This document shows, piece by piece, positions 51,327-60,269 of a stretch of 64,000 nucleotides of DNA (position 1 is the first letter of the stretch; each line of letters opens with the position of its first letter). Made by a program: the position numbers and the translations under genes. This DNA is from Paenibacillus vietnamensis (GTDB lineage: Bacteria; Bacillota; Bacilli; Paenibacillales; Paenibacillaceae), in NCBI RefSeq assembly GCF_020169515.1, contig NZ_JAHMHW010000008.1:124001-188000 (forward strand). Reading direction: 5' to 3'. Under the pieces are notes generated by a model. The model did no database searches. It was given only the letters and a program-made list of their open reading frames with translations, and was not told where the DNA came from.

Positions 51327-51348
51327 AGGCCGCGGGCGGCCTTTTTTT
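51327..51348 (+). terminator. Terminator after the GH36 gene
   Basis: AGGCCGC and GCGGCCT with a tight two-base centre, then TTTTTTT. Confidence 0.75.
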
Positions 51349-51468
51349 GCTGTGCGTTCTATTCAATAGTATCAAGAGGATATGGAATGGGGAAGCTAGT
51401 CCGATGAGCTCACGCGTGGAGCCGAATCTCCCGGGAGTTTTCGTTAATAGAAATTTAAAATAAGGCAC

Positions 51469-51535
51469 TTGAAATGTTATACGAAAATGAGTATGATAAA
51501 AATGGTTGTTAGCACTTCAAGCTTATGAGTGCTAA
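51469..51535 (+). promoter_or_regulatory. groESL promoter with CIRCE operator
   Basis: TTGAAA (51469-51474), 17-bp spacer, TATGAT (51492-51497), then TTAGCACTT-N9-GAGTGCTAA (51509-51535). One base departs from the CIRCE consensus. CIRCE is bound by the heat-shock repressor HrcA, so groESL is class I heat-shock regulated. Confidence 0.95.
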
Positions 51536-51564
51536 CGAAATAATTCGATAAGCGACAGATTTAA

Positions 51565-51861
<297 letters not shown>

Positions 51862-51927
51862 GCTGCCCTTAAGGGTCACATAGAAGAATGAAGAAGTATG
51901 CTTGAAAACTACTTACAACTATATTAG

Positions 51928-53571
<1,644 letters not shown>

Positions 53572-53609
53572 AAAGGGGGATAATCCCTGCTCTGCAATAA
53601 CGTATGAGG

Positions 53610-53649
53610 AGAACCTCCTGCAAGATGTAATCTTGCGGGAGGTTCTTTG
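53610..53649 (+). terminator. Terminator after groEL
   Basis: AGAACCTCC-T-GCAAGAT, loop, ATCTTGC-G-GGAGGTTCT then TTGCG: a 17-pair stem with one mismatch. Confidence 0.88.
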
Positions 53650-53689
53650 CGTATTTGTACCTATACGTGAACAATATCAAATGATTCTA

Positions 53690-53718
53690 TTGACGCATTG
53701 TTCGTTATTGAGTACAAT
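53690..53718 (+). promoter_or_regulatory. Promoter of the RiPP-like operon
   Basis: TTGACG (53690-53695), 17-bp spacer, TACAAT (53713-53718): a good sigma-A promoter. The untranslated leader to the first start codon is about 150 bases and AT-rich. It holds only a 13-codon frame with no proper ribosome site. Confidence 0.75.
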
Positions 53719-53878
53719 TGCAATTGTAAAGAACAGAAGTGCTGAATTTAGGCTAAAAGGGATTGGAAGTTTGTTTTTTGAACCTTGTGTATGTGAATAG
53801 GTGAAGGAAAACAAATTTTTTTTGCATTTTATGTTCGTTTTAGAGAACGACTACAATTATGTTACTGGGGGATCGGAC

Positions 53879-54673
53879 GTGGAAAGCAGTCAAGCCTGCA
53901 TCATCGGTGAGCATATGTTTTGTATTTCGTTTGAAACGGAAAGCGTCAAGCGGCTTTTCCGCCACACGTTTCCGACTGTTCTGCCTGGCAGCGGCTGCGA
54001 GCCGGCCTTCCGTTTGCTCCTCAAAGAAGGATACGGCCGCCCGTTTACCGATTACCGGATTGATAAATTTGCTGTTGACGGGGGCTTCCGTTATTTAAGG
54101 ACGGATTATGCCCTGGAAGTACGGGCTAACTATCAATCGGCCGTTATCCATGTCCATGACTCTCTGGCATTGAAGCATGCTTTCATGCATTTATACAGCC
54201 TTTTAATCGTTCATGAACGATGGGGGCTTCTCCTTCACTCCTCCTGCGTCGCCGAGAACGGCAAAGCCTACTTATTCACAGGGCATTCCGGCGCCGGCAA
54301 GTCGACGGCAGCGGCATTGTCCCTGCCGAGGTCCGTCATCGCCGACGAAGCGGCGATCGTTCGAATCCGCCCGTCCGGCGTTTCCGTTTTCCATTCGCCC
54401 TTCCGGAGCGAGCTTCAGTCGATGGACGGGAAAGGGACCGGCAGCTGGCCGTTAGGCGGCGTTCATTTGCTGCATCAGGCGCAGCGGAACCGCCTTCAGC
54501 TTCTATCCAAATCGGAAGGCTTGCTTCGTTTGCCCGACAAAGTTTTTTTCTGGAATCCTTCCGTCGATGAGTCAAGGGCCATCATCCATTTGCTGAAGCA
54601 GGCGGTCGAGCTGGTTCCTTTGTATGAGCTGCATTTCCGCAAAGATCCTGAATTCTGGGAGTTGATCTCATGA
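53879..54673 (+). CDS. HPr-kinase-like protein (lasso-cluster kinase type)
   Basis: 264 residues from GTG 53879, chosen because GGGGG lies 7 bases upstream; the frame is open back to GTG 53801. P-loop GHSGAGKST (residues 135-143) preceded by GLLLHSSCVAENGKAYLF, and VIADEAAIVRI in place of the HPrK Walker B. It lacks the N-terminal domain and the signature of true HPr kinases. Such short HprK homologues occur in Bacillus/Paenibacillus lasso-peptide clusters, where characterised members phosphorylate the precursor peptide. First gene of a six-gene overlapping operon. Substrate here is inferred to be the peptide at 58195. Confidence 0.8.
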   Translation: MESSQACIIGEHMFCISFETESVKRLFRHTFPTVLPGSGCEPAFRLLLKEGYGRPFTDYRIDKFAVDGGFRYLRTDYALEVRANYQSAVIHVHDSLALKHAFMHLYSLLIVHERWGLLLHSSCVAENGKAYLFTGHSGAGKSTAAALSLPRSVIADEAAIVRIRPSGVSVFHSPFRSELQSMDGKGTGSWPLGGVHLLHQAQRNRLQLLSKSEGLLRLPDKVFFWNPSVDESRAIIHLLKQAVELVPLYELHFRKDPEFWELIS

Positions 54674-54942
54674 TGCACCGGTATGTAAAAAAGCAAAGCT
54701 GCGAAACGATTATCCTTGATGACGAAATCATGGTTCTTCATCCCGAAAGGTTTACGATTACGAAATTAAGCCCGGTCGGCGGATTTTGCTGGTCATTGCT
54801 GGCATCGGCCCACTCCATCGACACGTTGTCTGCCGCGGTCCGTGAGCAATATGAAGGAGCGGACCACTCCGTAGAGGAGGACGTGTCCGATTTTCTGAAC
54901 CGTTTGCTGGAGTGTGAGCTTATTGAAGCGGCACATGGATGA
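54670..54942 (+). CDS. PqqD-family peptide-binding protein (RRE)
   Basis: 90 residues, a stand-alone winged-helix RiPP recognition element. Core features: ILDDEIMVLHPERFTITKLSPVGGFCWSLL (the strand pair and first helix of PqqD) and SVEEDVSDFLNRLLECELIE (recognition helix region). PqqD-like proteins bind leader peptides and present them to modifying enzymes; in lasso systems this is the B1 protein. Start overlaps the upstream stop (ATGA). Confidence 0.85.
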   Translation: MMHRYVKKQSCETIILDDEIMVLHPERFTITKLSPVGGFCWSLLASAHSIDTLSAAVREQYEGADHSVEEDVSDFLNRLLECELIEAAHG

Positions 54943-55399
54943 CGCCTTGTTTCTTTCTCTGAAGCAAATCATCCATAAGAACGGTAGAATCGAGCTTCCC
55001 GCCCAAGGCAGCAGCATGTTTCCTTTCATTCGCAACGGAAATCTATGCAGCTTCCGCCCGGTTGGGGAAAGCAGGGTAAGCGTAGGGGATATTCTGTTGT
55101 TCCGCTCCGCTTCCAGCCGGTTAGTCGCTCACCGTCTTCACTCCGTTGTTTACCGGGATGGTGAAAGTTTGTACATATGCAAGGGTGATGCCAATTTGGG
55201 TTATGACGAGCCGATCCGAGCCGAACAAATGCTTGGAGTGCTGCACAGCATACGAAAGGGGAACAAACACATTTTGATGTCCGATCCGCTGACAGCCTTT
55301 TGGACGAAAGCCATTGTCGCACTGCCGGCTCTATCGAGCGGGCTTAACCGTTACATGTCCGGCAAAACGGCAGACCCGATCGGCGGGCGATCCGAATGA
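54935..55399 (+). CDS. S24/S26-family peptidase (SipW-like Ser-His type)
   Basis: 154 residues from ATG 54935, overlapping the PqqD gene. Catalytic Ser27 in ELPAQGSSMFPFIRNG, and VAHRLHSVVYRDG with His67 where bacterial signal peptidases have Lys. This Ser-His pattern is that of archaeal/eukaryotic-type and SipW signal peptidases. YICKGDANLGYDEPI is the later conserved block. There is no N-terminal membrane anchor; at most a weak hydrophobic stretch near the end (AIVALPALSSGL). It could cleave the leader of the peptide encoded at 58195. GTG 54914 is an alternative start. Confidence 0.8.
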   Translation: MDDALFLSLKQIIHKNGRIELPAQGSSMFPFIRNGNLCSFRPVGESRVSVGDILLFRSASSRLVAHRLHSVVYRDGESLYICKGDANLGYDEPIRAEQMLGVLHSIRKGNKHILMSDPLTAFWTKAIVALPALSSGLNRYMSGKTADPIGGRSE

Positions 55400-57174
55400 T
55401 CGGGCTGTTGAAATCCCGGTTATCCGTCGGCGTCATCCGGAATGCGTACACGCTGCTTGCTCCTTATATTATTAAGCGGCGAAAAGCGTACGTCGGGCTG
55501 TTCATTCTAGTAGGGGTTGAAATCGGATTAATGCTTGCTTTTGCCTGGTTTCTCGGGCAAATTACCGATGCTGCGGTTCAGCAGCAATTTGATAGGCTGT
55601 ATGGGCTTGCCCCGTTTGGCGCATGCCTGAGCGTACTGACGATCGTATCGGACTTTACGAGCCGCAGACTGGCATTTACAGCCACGAACGGCGTGAAAAA
55701 AGATCTTTCGGAACGGCTGCTGAAGCATATTATGCACTTGCCGGCCAGCCGTACGGATCAGCTGCATTCGGGAGAGCTGATGACCCATTTTAATCAGGAT
55801 GTACACGGCATAAACGGGTTGATCGGGAGCAGTCTCATTCAATGGGTCCGCCTGCCGCTTGTGTTCGCTGCCGTATTCGTGTATATGCTGCAAATTCATT
55901 GGCTGATGGCCGTTATGGGGCTGATGATCGTGCCTTTCGCGCTTGGTGCGGGAGCTTTGCTCGGCTTCGTTCTGCGCCGGAGGGCCAGGGAGATTCAAGA
56001 CCTTTACGGAAGCATGAACAGTCTTCTGTCCGATACGCTGCAGGGTTTATCCGTCATCCGGTCCTTCACTGCGGAATCGGCCTGGCTTCGCAAATACGCG
56101 GATAAAAACGGCGAGCTTTATCACCTGCAGCAGAAGTATGTGATTCTGCAAGGCTGGATCGGCGCCGGAGGCCAAGCGGCGGGAGCCTCTATTCTGATGG
56201 TAAGCCTTTGCCTGGGAGCTTATTTTGTTTCCCATCACATGATTACAGTCGGTTCTCTTCTTGCTTTCGTCAATCTCTCCGGACATCTGCTGTACCCTTT
56301 GACGGGCATGGCGGGATTATGGATCGGCATTCAGCAATCTTCCGCGGCGGCAGATCGTATCGCGCAGGTGCTGCAAGAGCCGCTGGAGCTTTACGATTCG
56401 CCGCCTGCGGTCCTTTCCGTGCCCGATAAAAAAACGATCGAATTCCGCAATATCAGCTTCCGGTATGAGGGTCAAGCCTCCCTGATCGAACGGTTCAGCC
56501 TGATTTGTCCGGCCGGTCAAACCGTTGCGATCGTTGGAGCCAGCGGCGCGGGGAAGTCTACCCTGTTTCATCTTCTTCAAGGGTTTTACAAGCCGCAAGC
56601 CGGGTCCATATACATAAACGGTGAATCTATCGACCGGATCGGATTGCCGGAAATAAGAAGCTCGATCTCTCTTGTATCGCAGGAAACGTTTCTGTTCTCG
56701 GGAACGATCCGCGATAATCTGCTGATCGCCCGGCCGGAAGCGACCGAGCAGGAGATCCATAGAGCTGCGATCCATGCGAGCATTCATGATTACATCCTGT
56801 CGCTTCCTAACGGCTACGATTCCCAAATCGGCGAGAGAGGCATTTTGCTGTCGGGAGGACAGAGGCAGCGCATCGCAATCGCGCGGGCCGTTCTGAAGGA
56901 TGCGCCGATTTTGCTGCTGGACGAAGCCACGGCCTCGCTCGACAGTGAAACGGAATATCTGGTCAAGCAGTCGCTGGACCGGCTGATGTTCAAGCGTACG
57001 ACCCTGATCATTGCCCATAGGCTGTCGACGATCCAGCATGCCGACATGATTGTCGTAATGGATAAGGGGGTGATCGTGCAAATAGGGACGCATGAGGAGC
57101 TTTCACTGCGGCCCGGCATGTACAGAAAGCTGAAGCGCCGCCAAACTATAGAGGACAGGAGAGGGTATGGGTGA
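55396..57174 (+). CDS. ABC exporter, fused permease-ATPase
   Basis: 592 residues: six membrane helices (from AYVGLFILVGVEIGLMLAFAWFL) and an ATPase domain with Walker A VGASGAGKST, LLSGGQRQRIAIARAV, ILLLDEATASLDSE and IIAHRLSTIQHAD. No N-terminal C39 peptidase domain, so it exports an already processed product. Overlaps its neighbours on both sides. Equivalent to the D exporter of lasso-peptide clusters; likely secretes the product of 58195 and may give self-protection. Confidence 0.93.
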   Translation: MIGLLKSRLSVGVIRNAYTLLAPYIIKRRKAYVGLFILVGVEIGLMLAFAWFLGQITDAAVQQQFDRLYGLAPFGACLSVLTIVSDFTSRRLAFTATNGVKKDLSERLLKHIMHLPASRTDQLHSGELMTHFNQDVHGINGLIGSSLIQWVRLPLVFAAVFVYMLQIHWLMAVMGLMIVPFALGAGALLGFVLRRRAREIQDLYGSMNSLLSDTLQGLSVIRSFTAESAWLRKYADKNGELYHLQQKYVILQGWIGAGGQAAGASILMVSLCLGAYFVSHHMITVGSLLAFVNLSGHLLYPLTGMAGLWIGIQQSSAAADRIAQVLQEPLELYDSPPAVLSVPDKKTIEFRNISFRYEGQASLIERFSLICPAGQTVAIVGASGAGKSTLFHLLQGFYKPQAGSIYINGESIDRIGLPEIRSSISLVSQETFLFSGTIRDNLLIARPEATEQEIHRAAIHASIHDYILSLPNGYDSQIGERGILLSGGQRQRIAIARAVLKDAPILLLDEATASLDSETEYLVKQSLDRLMFKRTTLIIAHRLSTIQHADMIVVMDKGVIVQIGTHEELSLRPGMYRKLKRRQTIEDRRGYG

Positions 57175-58190
57175 TATGGAAGCTGCTGCAAGCGGTCTAT
57201 GATCCAAACGCTCCGTTTCCCGTTGATCCGGGCATTTTTGAAGCCGCGCTGGCCGATATCGAATATTTTCATATTTCGCCTCAGCTTTATCAGCTTCTGA
57301 AACAGCAGGGGAAGCTTGAAAGCTTGCCCGTCACGTTCCGAAACCGCCTAAAGTCAAAATACGACGAGGCTCTGGCTCTTAACGTCTATATTCAATATGA
57401 AAATGAACGGATTTTCAAAGCTTTCGAGGCGGCCGGCATATCCGTCATCCCGATAAAGGGCGTGCTGTTTGCAAACAAGTATTTCGGGCATATCGGCGCA
57501 AGAAGCACGTCGGATATCGATTTGCTGATCCAGCCGGCGGATATGAGCCGGGCCGAGGCCATCGTACGCTCGCTGGGCTTTACGAATGCAGAACCGCAAA
57601 TCCGTTCCCACTTTCACCGCAGCTTATCCAAGCCGCTGCCGGCGCCTCTGCCTTCTTTGACGGTCGAGCTGCATTGGGATTTGCTGATGGCCGGAACTTC
57701 GGCATTCGGCATAGGCGATTTTTGGCGTGATGCCTTGCCGCTTGAGCCATACAGCCGGGTCATGGAGCTTTCGGAATATCACACCTTCTATATGATTTGT
57801 TTGCACGGCTGGAAGCATGGTTTAAATTCCTTAAAATATCTGATCGATATCGTTCAGCTTATTCACGTCAAAGGCGATGACCTCCCGTTCGACACGCTGC
57901 TTCGGGATGCCGCGTCCCATCGAACCTACAAACGCATTTGCAGCACGCTGTCGATCGTTTACCGTCAGTTTCCTTTCCTTGAACGCCGCAAGCCTCTTCC
58001 GCTCCCGGCTTCACGAAGAAGCGGGGAATGGTGGAGCTATGATTCCATCCGCGGCACTGAAAAAAGGTCATTCAAACGTTATGTCCGCTTGCTGCAATTC
58101 CAATGGTTTGATTTCGATAAGCCATGGCATGGCATAGCTGCATCCGTACACTATCTTGAGCCGAGTTTGAGAAATCGAAAGGGGGTGTAA
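57171..58190 (+). CDS. Nucleotidyltransferase-family protein (NTP_transf_5)
   Basis: 339 residues from GTG 57171, overlapping the exporter stop. The nucleotidyltransferase core is ISVIPIKGVLFANKYFGHIGARSTSDIDLLI, with metal-binding Asp115 and Asp117 in the GxxSTSDID motif. A conserved VELHWDLL and helical C-terminal HGWKHGLNSLKYLIDIVQLIH follow. Members co-occur with lasso-peptide clusters but their chemistry is unknown. In this operon it could transfer a nucleotide or phosphate group to the peptide or to a small molecule. Confidence 0.82.
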   Translation: MIWKLLQAVYDPNAPFPVDPGIFEAALADIEYFHISPQLYQLLKQQGKLESLPVTFRNRLKSKYDEALALNVYIQYENERIFKAFEAAGISVIPIKGVLFANKYFGHIGARSTSDIDLLIQPADMSRAEAIVRSLGFTNAEPQIRSHFHRSLSKPLPAPLPSLTVELHWDLLMAGTSAFGIGDFWRDALPLEPYSRVMELSEYHTFYMICLHGWKHGLNSLKYLIDIVQLIHVKGDDLPFDTLLRDAASHRTYKRICSTLSIVYRQFPFLERRKPLPLPASRRSGEWWSYDSIRGTEKRSFKRYVRLLQFQWFDFDKPWHGIAASVHYLEPSLRNRKGV

Positions 58191-58194
58191 AACG

Positions 58195-58407
58195 ATGAAC
58201 AAACGGACATATGAGAAGCCTGAGCTGCTGAGCCATACCGCAATCCGATTCGAAACGCTTGTCAGCGGCACCGCAAAAGGAAGCTTCCCGGGCCTTGGCT
58301 GGGAGGTGGACGGAGTACCTGCGGAAGAGCGCGGAGATTTCCCAGGGGGAGGCGCGACTGGCGGCGTATTCCCGGGCAAGGGGCCGACCCATAATCACAG
58401 ACCTTAA
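58195..58407 (+). CDS. Candidate RiPP precursor with three GxFPGxG units
   Basis: 70 residues; GGGGGTG precedes ATG 58195, 4 bases after the nucleotidyltransferase stop. The N-terminal third looks like a lasso-type leader: Tyr6, Pro9 and Leu11 fit Y-x2-P-x-L, followed by RFET at 18-21. The rest is Gly/Pro-rich with GSFPGLG (29-35), GDFPGGG (47-53) and GVFPGKG (57-63), ending in PTHNHRP. No cysteine. Thr/Ser residues are few in the second half, so a phosphate acceptor would be Ser30, Thr55, Thr65 or Thr26. No match to a named RiPP class is recognised. A dedicated terminator follows. Confidence 0.7.
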   Translation: MNKRTYEKPELLSHTAIRFETLVSGTAKGSFPGLGWEVDGVPAEERGDFPGGGATGGVFPGKGPTHNHRP

Positions 58408-58430
58408 CAAGAAAGTAAACCGGTATAACG

Positions 58431-58457
58431 AAAAGACCCGCAATCTGCGGGTCTTTT
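58431..58457 (+). terminator. Terminator of the RiPP-like operon
   Basis: AAAAGACCCGC (58431-58441), AATCT loop, GCGGGTCTTTT (58447-58457): perfect 11-bp stem with A- and T-rich arms, usable in both directions. Confidence 0.92.
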
Positions 58458-58524
58458 CTGCGTTTTTATTGGTGTTATTGGCACAGCCTCAGCCAGGGAG
58501 ACGAGGCTGTGCCGGGGAGATTAA

Positions 58525-58641
58525 TTAGTAGCAGCCTTTGAAGCCGCTCCAGCAGCTACAAGCGATAATCACCAATAAGATGAACAGAACAAGGATTGTT
58601 CCAATGTTGTTGTTGAAAGCACCACCTACATAACCGGACAT
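58525..58641 (-). CDS. YjcZ-family sporulation miniprotein
   Basis: 38 residues. After MSGYVGGAFNNNIGT comes the hydrophobic ILVLFILLVIIACSC, then WSGFKGCY. The aromatic/Gly-rich start, single membrane helix and Cys-containing end are typical of YjcZ/SscA-like small sporulation proteins. AAGGAGG precedes ATG 58641. A CATAATTTA box (58677-58685, minus strand) resembles a sigma-K-type -10. Too short for ordinary gene calling. Confidence 0.88.
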   Translation of the reverse strand: MSGYVGGAFNNNIGTILVLFILLVIIACSCWSGFKGCY

Positions 58642-58792
58642 AGTTGAAGGCACCTCCTTACGTATTGAATACTCTATAAATTATGCAAAATTACACCGCA
58701 TTGCTTGGGTGTTTGCCATAGAGTCATTTCATCCGCGTCAGCTGCCTACCCCTATGTCCGCGCCGTTCGCCGGCTTCTGCCTTCCGCTAATT

Positions 58793-59041
58793 CTAAGTAT
58801 TCCTTCCTTGCCGTTCCACCGTACCTCGCTCTCCCGCTTTCCGCTCTTCCTCCTCATCTGACGGTGCAGCATTCCGTTTCAGGAATTGGCCGGCAAGCAT
58901 GAATAACGGAGAAGCCCCGTATTCGGACAGACCCAGCATTTCGGCCCAATTGAATATGAGCAGAAACGGAAGGATGCCGATCGCCAAGACGCCGAACAGA
59001 AAGCCGGCCGTGAGGCAGCGCAGCATTTTACCCAGTGTCAT
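58793..59041 (-). CDS. Small membrane protein of unknown function
   Basis: 82 residues from ATG 59041 (GGAAGGGAGATGAG upstream). Two hydrophobic stretches (MLRCLTAGFLFGVLAIGILPFLLIF and ASPLFMLAGQFL) and a highly charged tail (DEEEERKAGERG). No family recognised. The frame continues upstream, interrupted by one TAG, to another ATG (59107) with its own GGAGG; see findings. Confidence 0.6.
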   Translation of the reverse strand: MTLGKMLRCLTAGFLFGVLAIGILPFLLIFNWAEMLGLSEYGASPLFMLAGQFLKRNAAPSDEEEERKAGERGTVERQGRNT

Positions 59042-59218
59042 TCTCTCATCTCCCTTCCACCGGAAGTTCCGTATCTAACATCCTATGCTCCTGAAAGCGC
59101 CTTTCATTCCTTTTACCTCCTATTCGCTGCCTTGAAACGGGTGCCAGCCGCCGCTGTTTTGCCGAATCCTGCGATGGCCATCCGGGGAAATGGCATAGCT
59201 GGAAAAGGTTTACATCTA

Positions 59219-59629
59219 TCAAAAATAAAACTTTTGCATCTCTACCGGGACCCCGTTTCGCATAAGCAGCTGCTCGAGCGTCTCGCTGCGGGCCGGGGCG
59301 TCCCCGGCAGTGAGCAGCCTCACGGCGAATTTGCTGGCTTGGCGCTCGAACTTGCCCACGTTGAAATAGGATTGCTCATCCAGCCAAAAGCGGTTGAAGC
59401 CGGGGTGCAGCCGGTCATGGCCCAGCTCGTGCGCGCAGACGAACCGCTGCCAATCCTCAGGCAGCTTCTCATGGATGACGATGAAGCGGCGCCGGAGCTT
59501 CTTGAAATAAAGCCCCCTCGTGCCTTCGCCAAGGTCCGCAAAGCGGACGTGAATGCCGAGCCCTTCCGCGATGACAAACGGGTCGTTGGTCTTGAATTTC
59601 CGGATGAGCTTAAGAATGAGTTTATCCAT
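59219..59629 (-). CDS. ImmA/IrrE-family metallopeptidase
   Basis: 136 residues. Zinc-binding HELGH at residues 67-71 in QRFVCAHELGHDRLHPG. Family members such as ImmA of ICEBs1 cleave a partner repressor. It starts 8 bases after the stop of the XRE repressor gene, the usual repressor-protease pairing of mobile elements and prophages. Likely function: inactivation of that repressor when triggered. Confidence 0.88.
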   Translation of the reverse strand: MDKLILKLIRKFKTNDPFVIAEGLGIHVRFADLGEGTRGLYFKKLRRRFIVIHEKLPEDWQRFVCAHELGHDRLHPGFNRFWLDEQSYFNVGKFERQASKFAVRLLTAGDAPARSETLEQLLMRNGVPVEMQKFYF

Positions 59630-59637
59630 GGCAGCAC

Positions 59638-60066
59638 CTACCCATTGGCATCGCCTTCGACAATTTCGGAAGGGGCAGTCGTTTTCTTGCGCTTGTTCAT
59701 TTGCTTCGCCTCCCAGAAGAGGCCGGTCAGTACGTCCATGACGCGCCTCCGGTCATCCTTGCTCATCGGCACGCCGTCGAACATGAGCTCCCCGTCCTCC
59801 TCCAGCAGCTTCTTGAAGTCGCGTTTATCTTTATAGGTCGCCCATTCCGGAATCGCCGCCGCCGCGGTGCTTTCCCGCCCGAGCAAATAATCCGCCGTCG
59901 TCTGCAAAATATCGGCAAGCTTCTGCAAATCCTCGCTGGTCGGTGTTACCCGGTCATTCTCGATATGACCGAAGTTCGAACGCCCCATGCCGAGCCTAGC
60001 GGCAATGTCCTGCTGGGTTAACCCTCTTTCGATCCGTAAATCTCTGATTCTTGCACCTAGTGACAT
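59638..60066 (-). CDS. XRE-family repressor
   Basis: 142 residues. N-terminal Cro/CI-type helix-turn-helix (LGARIRDLRIERGLTQQDIAARLGMGRSNFGHIENDRVTPTSEDLQKLADIL) and a C-terminal region with ESTAAAAIPEWATYKDKRDFKKLLEEDG, a likely cleavage and oligomerisation part. Divergent from the holin gene; GGTATT-N3-AATACC operators lie in the shared promoter region. Probable master repressor of a small lysis or secretion module. Confidence 0.9.
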   Translation of the reverse strand: MSLGARIRDLRIERGLTQQDIAARLGMGRSNFGHIENDRVTPTSEDLQKLADILQTTADYLLGRESTAAAAIPEWATYKDKRDFKKLLEEDGELMFDGVPMSKDDRRRVMDVLTGLFWEAKQMNKRKKTTAPSEIVEGDANG

Positions 60067-60097
60067 ATGGAAGCCCTCCGAACAATGAAATTGATAT

Positions 60098-60140
60098 GGT
60101 ATTTTAAATACTTGACGGTATTGTGAATACCGTTTAATAT
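60098..60140 (+). promoter_or_regulatory. Rightward promoter overlapped by XRE operators
   Basis: TTGACG (60112-60117), 17-bp spacer, TAATAT (60135-60140) points to the holin gene. GGTATTTTAAATACTT (60098-60113) covers the -35 and ACGGTATTGTGAATACCGT (60115-60133) fills the spacer. On the opposite strand TTGCAA and CATATT, 17 apart, could be the repressor's own promoter. Repressor binding would block the rightward promoter directly. Confidence 0.7.
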
Positions 60141-60225
60141 GATGGTTATCCGCTGATATTGCAAGTATATGGTAAACGAAGGGGTAATGTCAATACTGTC
60201 AGATGTGTGTAGTCATCGATCATTG

Positions 60226-60240
60226 GGTATTTTAAATACC
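60226..60240. promoter_or_regulatory. Third XRE operator, in the holin leader
   Basis: GGTATTTTAAATACC is a perfect palindrome identical in its core to the operator at 60098. It lies 30 bases before the holin start and could act as a roadblock or in looping with the promoter operators. Confidence 0.7.
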
Positions 60241-60269
60241 TAGTTAAAATCAAAAGGGAGGTATGAATA

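Noticed and set aside
53801-53878. N-terminal extension of the HprK-like protein from GTG 53801
   Set aside because: The segment is AT-rich and low-complexity in codon choice, with no ribosome site; GTG 53879 has GGGGG at 7 bases and begins where the conserved part begins.
58195-58407. Calling the small peptide a classical lasso precursor
   Set aside because: No B2 protease or C cyclase gene in the operon or window, and the predicted core has no clear ring pattern (Gly/Cys/Ala/Ser at position 1 with Asp/Glu at 7-9 after a leader Thr) that is convincing.
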